From assembly GCF_020360975.1 (NCBI RefSeq), contig NW_025408671.1:6372886-6436885 (forward strand): 64,000 nt of DNA, in the 5' to 3' direction. Origin of the DNA: Hirsutella rhossiliensis. Its lineage: Eukaryota; Ascomycota; Sordariomycetes; Hypocreales; Ophiocordycipitaceae. This document shows, one piece after another, positions 53,400-64,000 of the stretch. A model generated the notes under the pieces. It was not told where the DNA came from and did no database searches. It saw only the letters and a program-made list of their open reading frames with translations. The position numbers were made by a program, and so were the translations under genes. Numbering within the stretch: the first letter of the stretch is position 1; each line of letters starts with the position of its first letter.

Positions 53400-56300
53400 G
53401 AATAGAATTCCTATACCTTCCGGCTACTATAAAAGGCACCTTTCTTATATCCCTCGTAGCTTCCTTTTACCCCTCTTATTAGAAAAGCCGATTTTTACCT
53501 AACTTTTCTGCCCCCTCTCTTCCGCAACGATAACGAAAACCGACTCCTCTGCCGTCCCTATAGTCCGTAGGACGATTGTTATAGAGCCCTAAGATTAGGA
53601 TAAGTAGGTAAAGGAGCTATGGGCTCGTATAAATAGAACTATCTATAATTTGGTCTTCTCTAATAAGCAGGACCCTCTCGAGCCCCCTCTTCGTCCTAGG
53701 GCAACGGACTTTATAGAGGGAGCTACCCTCTTCTCTAAGCTAACCTCCGTATAGCAGAGAGCTTTTTCTGCTGCCTTAGGTGACTACGAGAGTTACTATA
53801 AGGAATACCTTTACGAGACGAAGCTACTAACTGCCGCACGCACGGCAATAACGGAATCTATTAGTGCCGCAAAGCTAATTACTCTTCGAGAGGAAGAGAC
53901 TCCTAGGTAATAGCTTTTAAAGCTCGAGACCTCGACAGCTCCCTCGAGGGGCTATATAACTAACCGTATTAGGAAGACCTATACGGTATACCTAGGAGCC
54001 TTTTCTGCTAGGAACCTACTAGCTTCTTCGTAGCTAGCTAAGTAGGAAGAAATCCTCGAGGAAGCTAACTAATACTTCCTTATAGAAGCTCTTTCCGGCT
54101 AGTAGCTACGGGATATATCTCTACTAATAAAGCCTATTAGTAACGGTTACTCGACTATCTTTCGAGAGGCTAGCTAGGAACTAGACGAAGAGGCTGCTAG
54201 AGTATAATAGTAAGCAGTCTTATTCCTTCGTGGCTAGCACTCGACCTAGACGGCTCGACCTGCTGCCCCTGCAGCTGCTGCAGCCCCTGTTGCTGTGGCT
54301 CCCGCTGCTGCTGCTGCGGCTGTTGCTCCTTCGGCTCCTCCTCCCTCGAGAGCCTTAACGCCGTCGTTAACTACAGCTGTGGCCCCGGCCCCGGCTCCGT
54401 ATCTTGCTCCGGGCCCGGCCCCGGCACCGGTCCCGTCAGTCAGACCGACCCGACTAGTCCCCTAATAGACCTTTCAGTCCGTTAGTCGAAAAATTAGGGA
54501 ACTAGTCGAAATCGAACCTCTTCGTTAAAATTAGCAATAAGGGGTAAAAAGGGGAGGTTTTTAAGCAGACCTTCTAGATCGGGACGAGGATTCCTCGAAG
54601 AAACGAAAGACTAAGCGAAATAGCTGCCTAGCCTATAAATCCCTAGGCTATCGATTATTATAATGCTAGTAGGTCTTCGAGGAAAACCGACCTAAAGGAT
54701 TTAACCCTTTAAAGAGGCTATAAGAAACGATATAATAGTCTCTTAAGGAGGACCCCTCGCTATAGAAGAAGATAGACGAGATTCGGGTTGCTAAGAAATA
54801 GTAACTAACGCCGCTGCCCTTATTCGAGCCGTAAATTCAAGGAAAAATCGTTAGTATAGCAAATCCGGCATTCGTCTTCCCTACGGATTAGCAAAACCAA
54901 CCGTTAGAGCCCTTTAATTATCCCCTACGAAAATTAGCTATCCTTAACTCTAGTACTTCCCTCGATATCTATAATACACTCTTACGATTCCGGTCCTTTA
55001 AGAAGGCACGGAGGGAATACCTTATTGCCGGGGAATTAACCGTACGGATAGAGGGATATAGAAGGGTGAATTTCACGATAAAATTACCTAACGGATCTAT
55101 ATAAATTCTTCGACGAAAAAGGGTAGCTTTTTGCCCTCGATTTTTAACGAGCCTAATTTCCTTCCGCCTTCTTTAAGAGGAAGGAATCTTCTAGGATACG
55201 ACGTCTAAGCCTATAAGGCTAGTCTAGAAGAATCAGACTATTAGGCTTATCGAGGAGAAATTCGGTTAATTTATTCTCGAATTCCGACCTATCCTTAGAA
55301 AGGAATCTCTCGAGAAGTTAGCTTTCCCTACTAAGAGGGCAGGTTTAAAGGACCCTCTTCTAGCAGCCTAAGGAGACGGTCTTCTTTAGCACGCACGACT
55401 TAGTTACCCGGGCCCCCTAGCTTTATATAAGCTAGGCCAATAACAGGGCGTACGAATAAGGGGCCTAAAGACCGTCGAATGCGAATACTATGGCTAAGGG
55501 AAGACTAGGAGACGAATTTCTAGACGGACCCTAATACGGCCGGACCAGCCGTATAAGGAAATTTAGGTCGACTAGACCGACGTCTCTAGGGATTAGGAAA
55601 GCTTCGTTAGGGTAATGTTTTTTATAGACGCCTTTTTAGGGATGGTTTTCCCTTATTTCTTATAGACCTACCTAAGTAAGTATAACTAGTCTGCCCTCCG
55701 GGACTTCGTTAACTAGATAAAATCCTACTTTAGCTATAAGGTAAAGAAGATATAGTTTAACGGAGAGCTATTTACGAAGGATATCTTAAATTAGCTTCGA
55801 AAAAGGGGTATTTTACCCCTCCTATTAGCACCGAATACCTAGGCCTAGAACGGAGGGGCAGAAAGATTAGGGGGTGCTATAATAGAAAGGGCCCGATGAT
55901 AAGACTTACTATAAAGCTTCTATACGACCTTTAGAGGAAGTTATTAAGACCGCCTATTACCTTCGGAACCGGACCCTAAGGGACCCTAGGGACTAAGGAC
56001 TATAGGACCTAGAGACCCTTTTAAGACCTAAGGAATAGACTAGAAATCCCCCTCGAGCTCTTTACGAAGAAGAGGGCCTCGCTAGCCACCTTCGCCTATA
56101 GCTATAAGGTATACGCTATAACTACCGATGCATAGCTAAAAGGAAGAAGAAAAGAAAGCTTAATCTAGAGCCTTTATTAGTTACCTCGTTAGGTATAATT
56201 TACGAATATCTTCCGGATCTAGATTCCTCTTCTACGAAAGGTTATTTCGACTAAGGATATGATTTTCGACGAATCTAGCTTTTTCGACGGAAAGAGGGAT

Positions 56301-58400
56301 TAATAGCCCCTCTTACTCTCTTAACGTTAGCTAATTTAAAAGATTTAAATCCCCCCTTCCTAATAGTCTTAAGAAGAGGTCCTAGACGAAGAAACGGAAG
56401 AAGAAACCGACGTCGAAGTAGTCGAGGATAACGCCGACTTCGAAGAGGAAGCTGCTAGATTAGATAATCTAGACGAAGAAGGAAACTATAGGAAAGCGAT
56501 AGAGCTAGAATACGCCTACCTCCCTATGCCTCTTCTTACGGAATAAGAAGAAGATCTAGAAGTAGCTTTTTTAGTTAGTCTTCCCGTCTCGGCCCCTAAG
56601 GGGGTAGGAAAGGCACCTCTCTCGAAGGATTACCCGGCTGCCTTTTTGTCCCTGCTTCGAGAAGCAAAGGAAGGTATAGGGCCCGATACGAAAGAAGACT
56701 AACCTTTCCCCTATTTCGATCGTTTTTCCGACTTCTACCTAACGCTAATAAAAGACGGTTCCCACGGAGCGTTTATAGCAGGCCGGCTCTTTAAGCCATA
56801 GTTATTAGCAAGGAAGGTATATAAAAGAGACCTCCCGGACCTACTAGCAAACTAAAAGCAGCTAGAAAAACACCCCTTTAGAGACTAGTTTTTCTAGGCC
56901 TAGAAAGACTACCTAGCCTTACACGAGGAGATAGGGTCTTTCGAAGAGGTCCTTAAGGAAAAGGTAAGAGGAAAATAGGTCCTTAGCTATAAGTAGGTCT
57001 TTATTTATAAGACTAATAAACACAGCTTCCTTTAAAAGTATAAAGCCCGGCTAGTTATCTATAGGAATTAATAGGAAAAGGGGGATTTACCTACTAGGGC
57101 AACTACCCTAGCAGGGATGTCTTTTTAGACCCTTATAGCAATAGTAGCAGAATTCGACCTCGAGCTCGATTAGATAGATATAGTTAACGCCTTCGTTAAC
57201 TGCCCTCTTAAGGAAGAAGAAGTTATCTATATACGACTTCCTCCTAGTTTCTAATAACTAGGAAAGGTTCTACGGCTTAGGAAAGCTCTATACGGACTAC
57301 GAAGATTACCCCTTCTTTAGCAATAGCATTTAATAGGTTCCCTCGAAGCCCTAGGCTTTACGAAAGTCCCTTAGGAACCGTGTATAATATAGAAGGGTAA
57401 AATCACGGTCTTCTTCTACGTCGACGATATTATCTAGGCCTACCTAAAAGAGGAAGAGGCTACTACTAGGGAGGCTATACGAGGCCTATAATAAAGGTAT
57501 AAGATAACTAGGCTAGGGGAGCTAAAGTGGTTCCTAGGGATATAAATCCTTTAGAATAGGTCCTAACGGACTATCTAGCTTACCTAAGACGCCTATATTA
57601 ATAAGGTCGCTTATAAATTCCTCCTTAATTCCCTTGATAAGAAGCTTCCCCCTACGCCTATATTAGATAAAGAGCTTTTACCTAATCCGTCCTTTTAAGC
57701 TAGGGAGCAAGAGAAACACTAATATTAATAGAAGGTAGGCTCCCTGCTTTTTTTAGCTATTTCTACTAGACTAGATATCTCTTTTACGGTCTCCCGGCTA
57801 GCTAGGTATAACTAGAATCCTAGCCCTAGGCATTAAGAAGTAGTAGATAGAGCTATCCTTTATCTCTATTTAACGAGATTATATAGTCTACGCCTAGGAG
57901 GGCAGGGAAGGAAATAAGCTGCCGAAATCTTCCTTTATTCGAGCGATTCGTCCTTTACGGATAATTCCTTAGATAGAAAGAGCTTATAAGGGTATATTAT
58001 ATCCCTTTTTAAAGGAACCATTGCTTAGAGAGCTTCGAAGCAAGCTACCGTTACGACTTCTAGTATAGAGGCAGAGCTACTAGCTCTCTTAGAAGCGTTA
58101 AAAGAAGCGATTTTCCTTAGCCGGCTACTAATATCTCTACGACTATAAATTCCGACCCTATTAGCTATAGAATGCGATAATACGTAGACTATACGAATTC
58201 TTACGGAAAATAGTAAGTTATCGACCCGGCTACGGTATATCGATATTTACTAGTATTAGTTACGCTAAGAGGTCTAAAGGGGACTTATTTCCGTCCGTTA
58301 GGTTCTAACGGCATTAATAAAAGCCGACGGTCTAATAAAGCCCCTGCTAAAGTAGAAGCTAGCTGTCTTTTTATAGTAAATTAGGCTAGAAGACGTTCGA
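53400..58400 (+). pseudogene. Copia-2 gag-pol remnant
   Basis: gag lies at about 53.5-54.9 kb, with an Ala/Pro-rich stretch at 54246-54460 that kept its CAG/CTG codons. Integrase is at about 55.4-56.1 kb: EIWVDWTDVS, FFIDAFSGMVFPYF and NTQAQNGGAERLGG, which supply the two Asp and the Glu of the D,D-35-E site. Reverse transcriptase follows at 57.0-57.6 kb with an intact FYVDDII box (57412-57432). RNase H lies at 57.9-58.3 kb: DNSLDRKSL-stop-GYI, TVTTSSIEAELLALLEALKE. The catalytic signature residues are largely spared; the breaks are stops at Gln and Trp. Confidence 0.78.
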
Positions 58401-58505
58401 GAGAAGCTATCCTTAGAAGCCCGCCTTAAACCTCCTCTATACGCTTACCGGCCTAGGTATTTAGCTTTACCCTTTCTATAAGGGCAGGCTATAGCTAAGG
58501 GGGTA

Positions 58506-58981
58506 TGTCGCGAAGCGAGGCCTGATTTCGTAGTTCTCGGAGATATCCCTTAGTATAAGGGACCTAGGAAGCTAAAAAATAGGTTTTAAGGAAGGAGCTA
58601 AAAGGAGGTGCAGAGAGGAGGGTGGGGGCAAGAGGGGAAGTAGAAGTAGCGATAGCTTCCTATAGAGGTAGCGAGAGATAAGACGGATATACCGGCAACG
58701 GCTAGAAAGGAGGGGAAAAACTAGTAAAAAGCTCGGTAGTTAAAAGGATATTAGTAGCTTCTTTAAGTAGGATCTTCTTTATTAATTAAGATGCTAGATA
58801 GGTATAAAGAGGGGCGTTAGATAGAGGAAAGAAGGAGAATTAAGGCAATATAATAATTACTCCCCTACCTTTATTACTGCCCTAGTAAGAATTAAATCTC
58901 TCTGCCCTACCTATCCGACCCCTTACTTTTAATTTTACCTTCGTGCATTTTTATATACTTCTCGTATCTCTCTTCGCGAGA
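58506..58981 (+). repeat. 3' LTR of copia-2
   Basis: 476 bp, TGTCGCGAAG to CTTCGCGAGA, followed by GCTTT. Confidence 0.85.
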
Positions 58982-58986
58982 GCTTT

Positions 58987-59104
58987 ATATTACTTTTTAG
59001 CTTAATATTATTTCCTTTAATAATAAGAGGTAGGTCGCTATCGCGCTCTACGATATATATAAAGTAGATAATAGATATCTTCTTTACTTTAAATATAGCG
59101 CTAC
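58987..59104 (-). pseudogene. Tad-like LINE, upstream part of ORF2
   Basis: The minus strand reads IYFIYIVERDSDLPLIIKG then NNIKLKSNIK, which joins directly to LLRVIIDKALYFKEY on the far side of copia-2. Cut on its other side by copia-B. The rest of the LINE must lie beyond the window. Confidence 0.68.
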
Positions 59105-59374
59105 TGATGGTAGGCACCTATGTGCCTACAGATACGCATGCGCACAAGCTGTAGGCTGAGTCACAGTCACGACAGGTAGGGTAACCGGTGATGACTTCAA
59201 TTGTAACTAACTAGGAAGAGGAAGCTATTCACAAGAAACGGAATGTGCACTGGTAATGGGGGCATGCAGCCGGGGCTGCGTGCCTGATCGCGGGTAGGGT
59301 GTCACGTGGAGTCGTGCATGAACCGTGATGGTATCCCGATTGCACGGGTTACTCAGCAGGTTAGTATTCCAACA
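59105..59374 (-). repeat. 3' LTR of copia-B
   Basis: 270 bp. Ends assigned by comparison with copia-A; the second LTR is not in the window, so the ends are provisional. Confidence 0.7.
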
Positions 59375-59544
59375 CAGGCAGTCTTTTCTTTCGTGATGGA
59401 ATCCGAAGACTGCCGTGCCTGCCCTTCATTCCGGTCTCAATGAAGGGAGGCTCGTCATCATGGAGTCGTTTGTCGTTAGGTGGTGTCTGCGGTCACGGGT
59501 CGTTGTACATATCCTTCCACTCGAATCGTCAGCCTGTTCGTCTC

Positions 59545-60794
59545 AATCAACCGTTCCAAAGCACGGTTGGGTGCTGCTTTGGTCATCGCATCAGCCGGGT
59601 TGTCATCCCCATTGATCCAACGGATCTCGCCATCTCGCGCTGCTCGTAGGACTGCCTTAGCGCCATGATATCAATCCGATCTCGAGGCTAGCACGCTCCG
59701 GGTCACTCGCTTGCTCTTCGTAGATGACCAGTGCAGGACATTGCCTCTGATCGTGAAATCAGCAGGGCTCTGTTCCTCGTTGGCGAGCACAATAACAAAG
59801 CCCAGTTGTGAGCTTAGGTCTTTGTTGTTCGCGAACGAACCGTCCGTGAATACCATTAGCTTCGCAGTCGAAAGGCCAAGGGAACATAGCGAGTCCTCGT
59901 TGCAGGTTGTCGGTCTGCCATTGTATCCGCTTGTTCAGGGTCTTGTAGTCCGGGGCTTCCGGCTGCTGCACTTGTGCTGCGACTGAGTAGTCGAACGTGG
60001 CCTCGGGCTGGCAGATTGATGCGATATATGCTCGCGCGCGCGCTGTTGGGCGTATTGCTGGGCGCGATCCGTGGAGGAGAGAAAGATGGTGGCTAACTTC
60101 TGGCCTTGGCCTTCTGCTGGATGATAAGGTCGTCTTTTCGGCTAGAAGTGTGCAACCATTAAACTCGAGGGGAGTCGCGGCCGATAGCTGGCTCCTTGGT
60201 TTCGAGCGGAGCTTAGCCTTCTGGATCTCTCTTTCTTCTGCGGCCGCGAACTCAGGGGAGGCGAGGAGGAGGGTGTCATCCGTCTGCATAGCGACCATGC
60301 CGAAGCCGGCGGCTTGATCATTGGAGATCAACAAGCAGGGGTCAAAGGTGGAATGTGTCATACCGAGGCGCTCACGATGATGCCTATAATATGTCACGAA
60401 CCAATGGAGACCTGACTCTGCTATGCCATACAGGAAGGATGACATGGATGATGGTGTCTGGGGATAGCGGGCACTAATTCCGCTGGGAGGCGTGCGAGTA
60501 TCGTACGATTCAGGGGTTTTGACTGAATATATGCTTGTGTGATATCACGCAGGAAGACGGAGGCTTCACCTGCGAGGAGGGGCAATGAGAGAGTAGCCGC
60601 TGTGCTGCCCGTTGCACGGTCGGCGACTGGGTAAGGATATTCTTTATCACGATCGTTATAGCCTTGAATGACGAGACGGGATTTCTCGTAGGGCCTTGTG
60701 GTTGGTCCGAGTCCTTTAACTTCGCGGACCATGCGTGCTTTAAAGAGTCTTTGGCCTTGTGGGCCACGGGGTCGAAACGAATGAACTCAAACAA
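59545..60794 (-). pseudogene. Copia-B reverse transcriptase and internally deleted RNase H
   Basis: Reverse transcriptase pieces: YEKSRLVIQGYND (60732-60421 frame), SVFLRDITQAYIQSK, LYGIAESGLHWF and GMVAMQTDDTLLLA (60445-59759 frame). RNase H starts MVFTDGSFANNKD (59856) and runs to RSVLAS. It then jumps directly to a frame reading IDIMALRQSY and GDDNPADAMTKA. About 60 residues present in copia-A between these points are missing, among them the Glu of SEIYGMA and the Asp of CTDSYS. The enzyme cannot be active as it stands. Frame shifts at C runs also occur between QRGL and the MVFTDG start. Confidence 0.78.
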
Positions 60795-60902
60795 ACCCTG
60801 TGCGATTAGGTTGTTAATCTCTTGGGTATCGGACTGTTCAAAGGGGGCACCTGGTGTGGTGATGTGCCTTCGCGGCGCAATTGAACAGCGTGATCATAGT
60901 GA

Positions 60903-62654
60903 TTAACTTCTTCTTGACAGGTTGGCTACGCCGGTCTTGGGCTTGTTCTTGAGCCTTTGGGCGTCCTCGTCGGCGTTGTTCAGGTAGGAGCACAGGGGCA
61001 TCATCTTGATCGGGGTTAGGTGCATTGGGGTCGACTCGTCGGGGACGGCTGCGAGTCGTCGTGGGGTTGTGATGAGGGGCCTGAGGATCACGGTGGTATT
61101 TCTTGACCGCTGTGATCCTGAAGTTGCGGGGCCATTGACATGATTGATTGTTATTTCGTGGCCGTTATTGCCGATAACGATCCACGGGCCGGTCCAGCCG
61201 TCAGCCCTCTCCACACGAGGACCTCGCTCTGCAGGGAAGCTCTGCAGCGCGCTCACATTTGGTCCATTCCTCGTGTTGAGGGCATCTCTAACCTGACGGG
61301 CAGCGGCAGCACGGTGCAGGGCTGCCATGGCTTTCCGAATAGCCTCTGCGCGCTTGATCATAGGGGGAGAGGGCGGTGAATCGTGGTTGATTCGTGGGTA
61401 TGCGCCGAAGACGAGGAGGGTAGGGACAAGGCCATCCGGGCCGGCTGTGTCATTGACTGCCTTTACAGCCATTTGGAGGAGGGCATCTGGGCTTCTCGAC
61501 TCACCCAACTCTGCTTGGAGGATATCGTAGGCGCGGCGGAGGGGGCCGTGTGCCTTTTCTACCTTTCCAATCGAGTTGGGCTTCGATAGGCACCTGCCTG
61601 CAAGTGATACCCATCAGCGATGCCTCTTTTGGAACTCCTCTGCTGCAAAGTTAGTGCCGGCATCGTGGCGCATAAAGTCCGGGGGGCCTTGGTAGGTGTC
61701 TATCCACAGCATCCGTAGCGTTTCCCAGGTGTCTCGGGCGGTCATCGAGGGAGGAACCTGGCGCCTTGGAACGCTGTGGCTTCGTCGATCACGTGTAGCA
61801 CAGGCTTTCCGCCTATTTGGACTACATCCGCGGTTATCTCGAAATTGAACTCGCGGTCGTCTCTAAGGGTAAACCTGAAGCGTTGGGGAGGTGCCGTTGA
61901 TTTGACAGTGGTGGCACATCCTCGTGATCTCACGGATTGACTGCTCATCAATATCATCATGCCCGGCACATCTAAGCAGTCGGTGGAGTCTAGCTGTGGC
62001 CGGGTGACCGAATCGTCGGTGAAGTCGTCGCAATTCGCGTTCGGTCAGGAATACTCGCAGTCTCTTCTTTACCTAGATGGAACCATGCGTGGCCCCATTT
62101 ACGTACTGCGGGAACGCGAATGTCATCGCGGACGACTTCGTTGGTCTGATTGTTGAAACAAGCTCAGCCGGTCCATATCGGCTAGGGAGAGGAGGAACGG
62201 GTCTTAGTGGGAAGAACGTGGAAATCAACGGGCCCGAATGCCGTGCGAATCGCGGTCGCACCGACAGACACAATCCGGGGTCCATCTCCAAAGGAGATGC
62301 CTGTCTGGCCTGCGCGGGTGGTATCGAGGGTAGCGCAGTGGTCTTCGCGCTGCCAGGCATGGAATTGGTCTAGGCCAGCGGTTGACACGTGGAAGCACCT
62401 GTGTCGAGCATGATGCCCTGATAACGCGTTGTGTAACGGTCATCGACAAGGAATTGTTGTGCCGGGGCCTTTTGAGGAGCGCTATAGGCATCTTCCTTAG
62501 TCAGACGGTGTAGAACAGCGTAATTTGCGAGGAATGATTGCGTGAAGAACAGCGAGCCAATCGCTGGGTCTTCATCGTCAATTTCATCGGCAGTATCATA
62601 GTCAGGGACAGGGGTCTCGTCAAGTTCATGGCCTTCGAATTCGGCGAGGAACAT
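60903..62654 (-). pseudogene. Copia-B protease and integrase region
   Basis: Protease motif MLDTGAST in the frame 62654-62370. Integrase core start FRFTLRDDREFNFEI and PVLHVIDEATAFQGARF in 61969-61742, breaking in a C run. The frame 61508-60903 has VKAVNDTAGPDGLVPTLL and the C-terminal DGWTGPWIV segment. The zinc-finger part near 62000-62100 is readable only across shifts. Confidence 0.72.
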
Positions 62655-63900
62655 GGCGAAGTCCGGGTCGTGTCGGAGGCATTGTGGGCATTAAGGAAAT
62701 ACATCCGTGATTGTTTCCGTTCTTCTATGGTATGCTTGGTAGACCAACAGCCAGCTTTGCTGCAGATGAAGCACGCCTTCTTTCTCTGCGGCTGTCGTTT
62801 GGGGTTCGCGCTGTTATTGTTGCTGAAGGGGGGTCTATTCTGTTGATACTTGCGGTCGGTATACCATTGGGTGCTACCGTTGTCCGTGATCGCAAGTTCA
62901 ATAGAGGCGCGGAGGTCGGCAAAGAGTTGTTCGCAATGGGCGGGGCTTTGTACAAGGCTTGCTTGAGCTCAGGCGTTCCACGGCAAGCGCGGATGACTGC
63001 GTTGCGGAGGTTGCTTTCGCCAGCTATTTCCGGCCCAATCGCTCGTTGACACAATTGAGCTTGTCAGCATTATATCAAGCACAGCGTGGAGGTCCTTGTC
63101 ACTGTGCTTGCACGGACACTGTTGAAGGTGATAGTTGACCAGTCCGTATGGTAATGCTCCAGATTCACGTTGGTATCGAAATGTTGCTTGTTGTCGGTAA
63201 GCGGCGGCGAACGTGAGGTCTGGGTCAAGATAAAGGTCATAGTAGGTCTTTGCTCGACCTGTAAGGGCGCGGGGAGAAAGGCGTGTAGCTGACTCTCGGG
63301 GACTTCAACCGAACGGCAGGTGGTTAGAAGTTCCTGATCTTATCGTCAAGGAGATCGTAAGGTTGACCTGAGTAGGCATCTTCCTTATTCCAAATCTTGA
63401 CGAAGAGGGCGAGAGTCTGGGCATTGGTCGGGTGTTCGGCACGTCTCGTGGTGGCAATGTGCGGTATGGGGTGTATTGTGGCGGATCTGACTTGGCTCTT
63501 GGGGGAATCGCCACTGAATTGGGGTAGGTAATAGGGGGAGCTGGTGTTACCTGGGGAGCTATCCTTGTGCGGTGAGGGAAGGTGTAGCTCGTCGGAGCGT
63601 TTGTAAAAGCGGTTGGGGTGACGGATTGAGTGGCCTGCTGGACAGGTTGTACAGGCGGTTGAATAGGTGGTGAGAGGGGCAAAGGGATCGCTGCGGGCGT
63701 GGTTGTGCTCCTTCGTCGATGGAGGCGACCGGGGTATCCTGGGTTTCCCAATATTCTTCGGTGACGAGGAAGCGAGAAGATAGTCATGTCGGCATCTTCG
63801 GGCCAGTGATCACTTCCTTCGTACGAAGATAGTTGACGAATGCAGCTCGAATCGTTGGCTCAATCCTTCCGAAGAGTGCACTATTCCATCCTTCGGTGTC
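62655..63900 (-). pseudogene. Copia-B gag region
   Basis: The frame 63787-63305 is Pro/Thr-rich and ends near the KMPTQVN segment. The frame 63054-62725 holds CQRAIGPEIAGESNLRNAVI and the start of the Arg-rich nucleocapsid. The zinc knuckle is readable in another frame near 62740-62780, ending AGCWSTKH as in copia-A. Fragmented by one-base indels. Confidence 0.68.
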
Positions 63901-64000
63901 TTGGAACATAATAAGAGTGTCGATTCTCCCACATTGGCTCTTCATAGTCGGTCCACGCACGGGCGAGTTGTGTGGATCAAGTGGATGTCACAGGTCCGGC

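Larger units (their letters stand above)
52905..58981 (+). mobile_element. Copia-2: Ty1/copia element on the plus strand, RIP-mutated
   Basis: LTRs of 479 bp (52905-53383) and 476 bp (58506-58981) with TCGCGAAG/CTTCGCGA inverted ends. The TSD GCTTT (52900-52904 and 58982-58986) is perfect, and a purine tract AGCTAAGGGGGTA lies before the 3' LTR. The LTRs carry different subsets of C-to-T/G-to-A changes, so both were mutated after insertion. It lies inside the LINE. Confidence 0.88.
59105..64000 (-). mobile_element. Copia-B: Ty1/copia element related to copia-A, cut by the window end
   Basis: The 3' LTR is 59105-59374 (TGATGGTAGGCACC to ATTCCAACA), similar in layout to copia-A's LTR. Both elements continue with CAGGCA next to it. 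The coding part on the minus strand is collinear with copia-A but clearly diverged. It is not RIP-mutated. The 5' LTR is outside the window. The candidate target duplication on this side is GCTAC (59100-59104), unverified. Confidence 0.88.

Overview
The window looks like a piece of a filamentous ascomycete (Pezizomycotina) genome. Short GT-AG introns with CTAAC-type branch sites, fungal-only protein families, and a heavy repeat-induced point mutation (RIP) signature all point that way. In the RIP blocks CpA/TpG has been turned into TpA while CpG is largely kept. No bacterial features, no CRISPR array and no convincing tRNA or rRNA gene were seen. I cannot name the species.

Bases 1-17350 are a normal-composition, gene-poor island of mostly decaying genes. 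It holds a possible small secreted protein (1181-1351, minus), a doubtful polyketide-synthase-like remnant (about 2755-3430, plus), and a Mutator-like DNA transposon with 181-bp inverted repeats and a 9-bp target duplication (3833-5419). A triose-phosphate/nucleotide-sugar-transporter-family gene (6556-7981, plus) follows, broken by two exact short tandem duplications and carrying a 6-nt microexon. It converges on an apparently intact Golgi-type glycosyltransferase with a DXD motif (8503-9612/9633, minus). Then come three degraded fungal genes: a DUF7580-like gene (11703-13601, minus), an N-terminal-domain protein (13929-14564, plus) and a multi-pass membrane protein (14826-16569, minus).

Bases 17356-26445 are a RIP-destroyed Ty1/copia element (copia-1, plus; TSD GGATT). 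A Fot1/pogo transposon (17399-19252, TA duplication) sits in its 5' LTR and a tRNA-headed SINE in its pol. Bases 26451-31077 are a normal-composition mosaic of fragments, including a degenerate CCRGTAACC repeat array and a chromodomain-like remnant. Bases 31078-34990 hold two more RIP-destroyed pogo elements, one carrying a second SINE.

From about 35024 to the window end there is one nested pile-up. A Tad-like LINE (minus strand; three pieces recognised by continuous protein homology) was interrupted by a 16-kb gypsy complex (36004-52101, minus), by copia-2 (52905-58981, plus; TSD GCTTT) and by copia-B (59105 to beyond 64000, minus). The gypsy itself holds two SINEs, an unmutated solo LTR (39180-39648, TSD ATAGG) and a young, unmutated copia element (copia-A, 42577-48749, TSD TATTC). 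The LINE and the SINEs both end in (TAA)n, so the LINE is a plausible engine for the SINEs. Copia-A, copia-B and the solo LTR lack RIP and must have arrived after the mutation episode, or in a lineage where it no longer operates. Many frameshifts in copia-A and copia-B are one-base contractions of C or G runs, which may be assembly error rather than biology. Boundaries given as approximate could not be computed exactly by eye.
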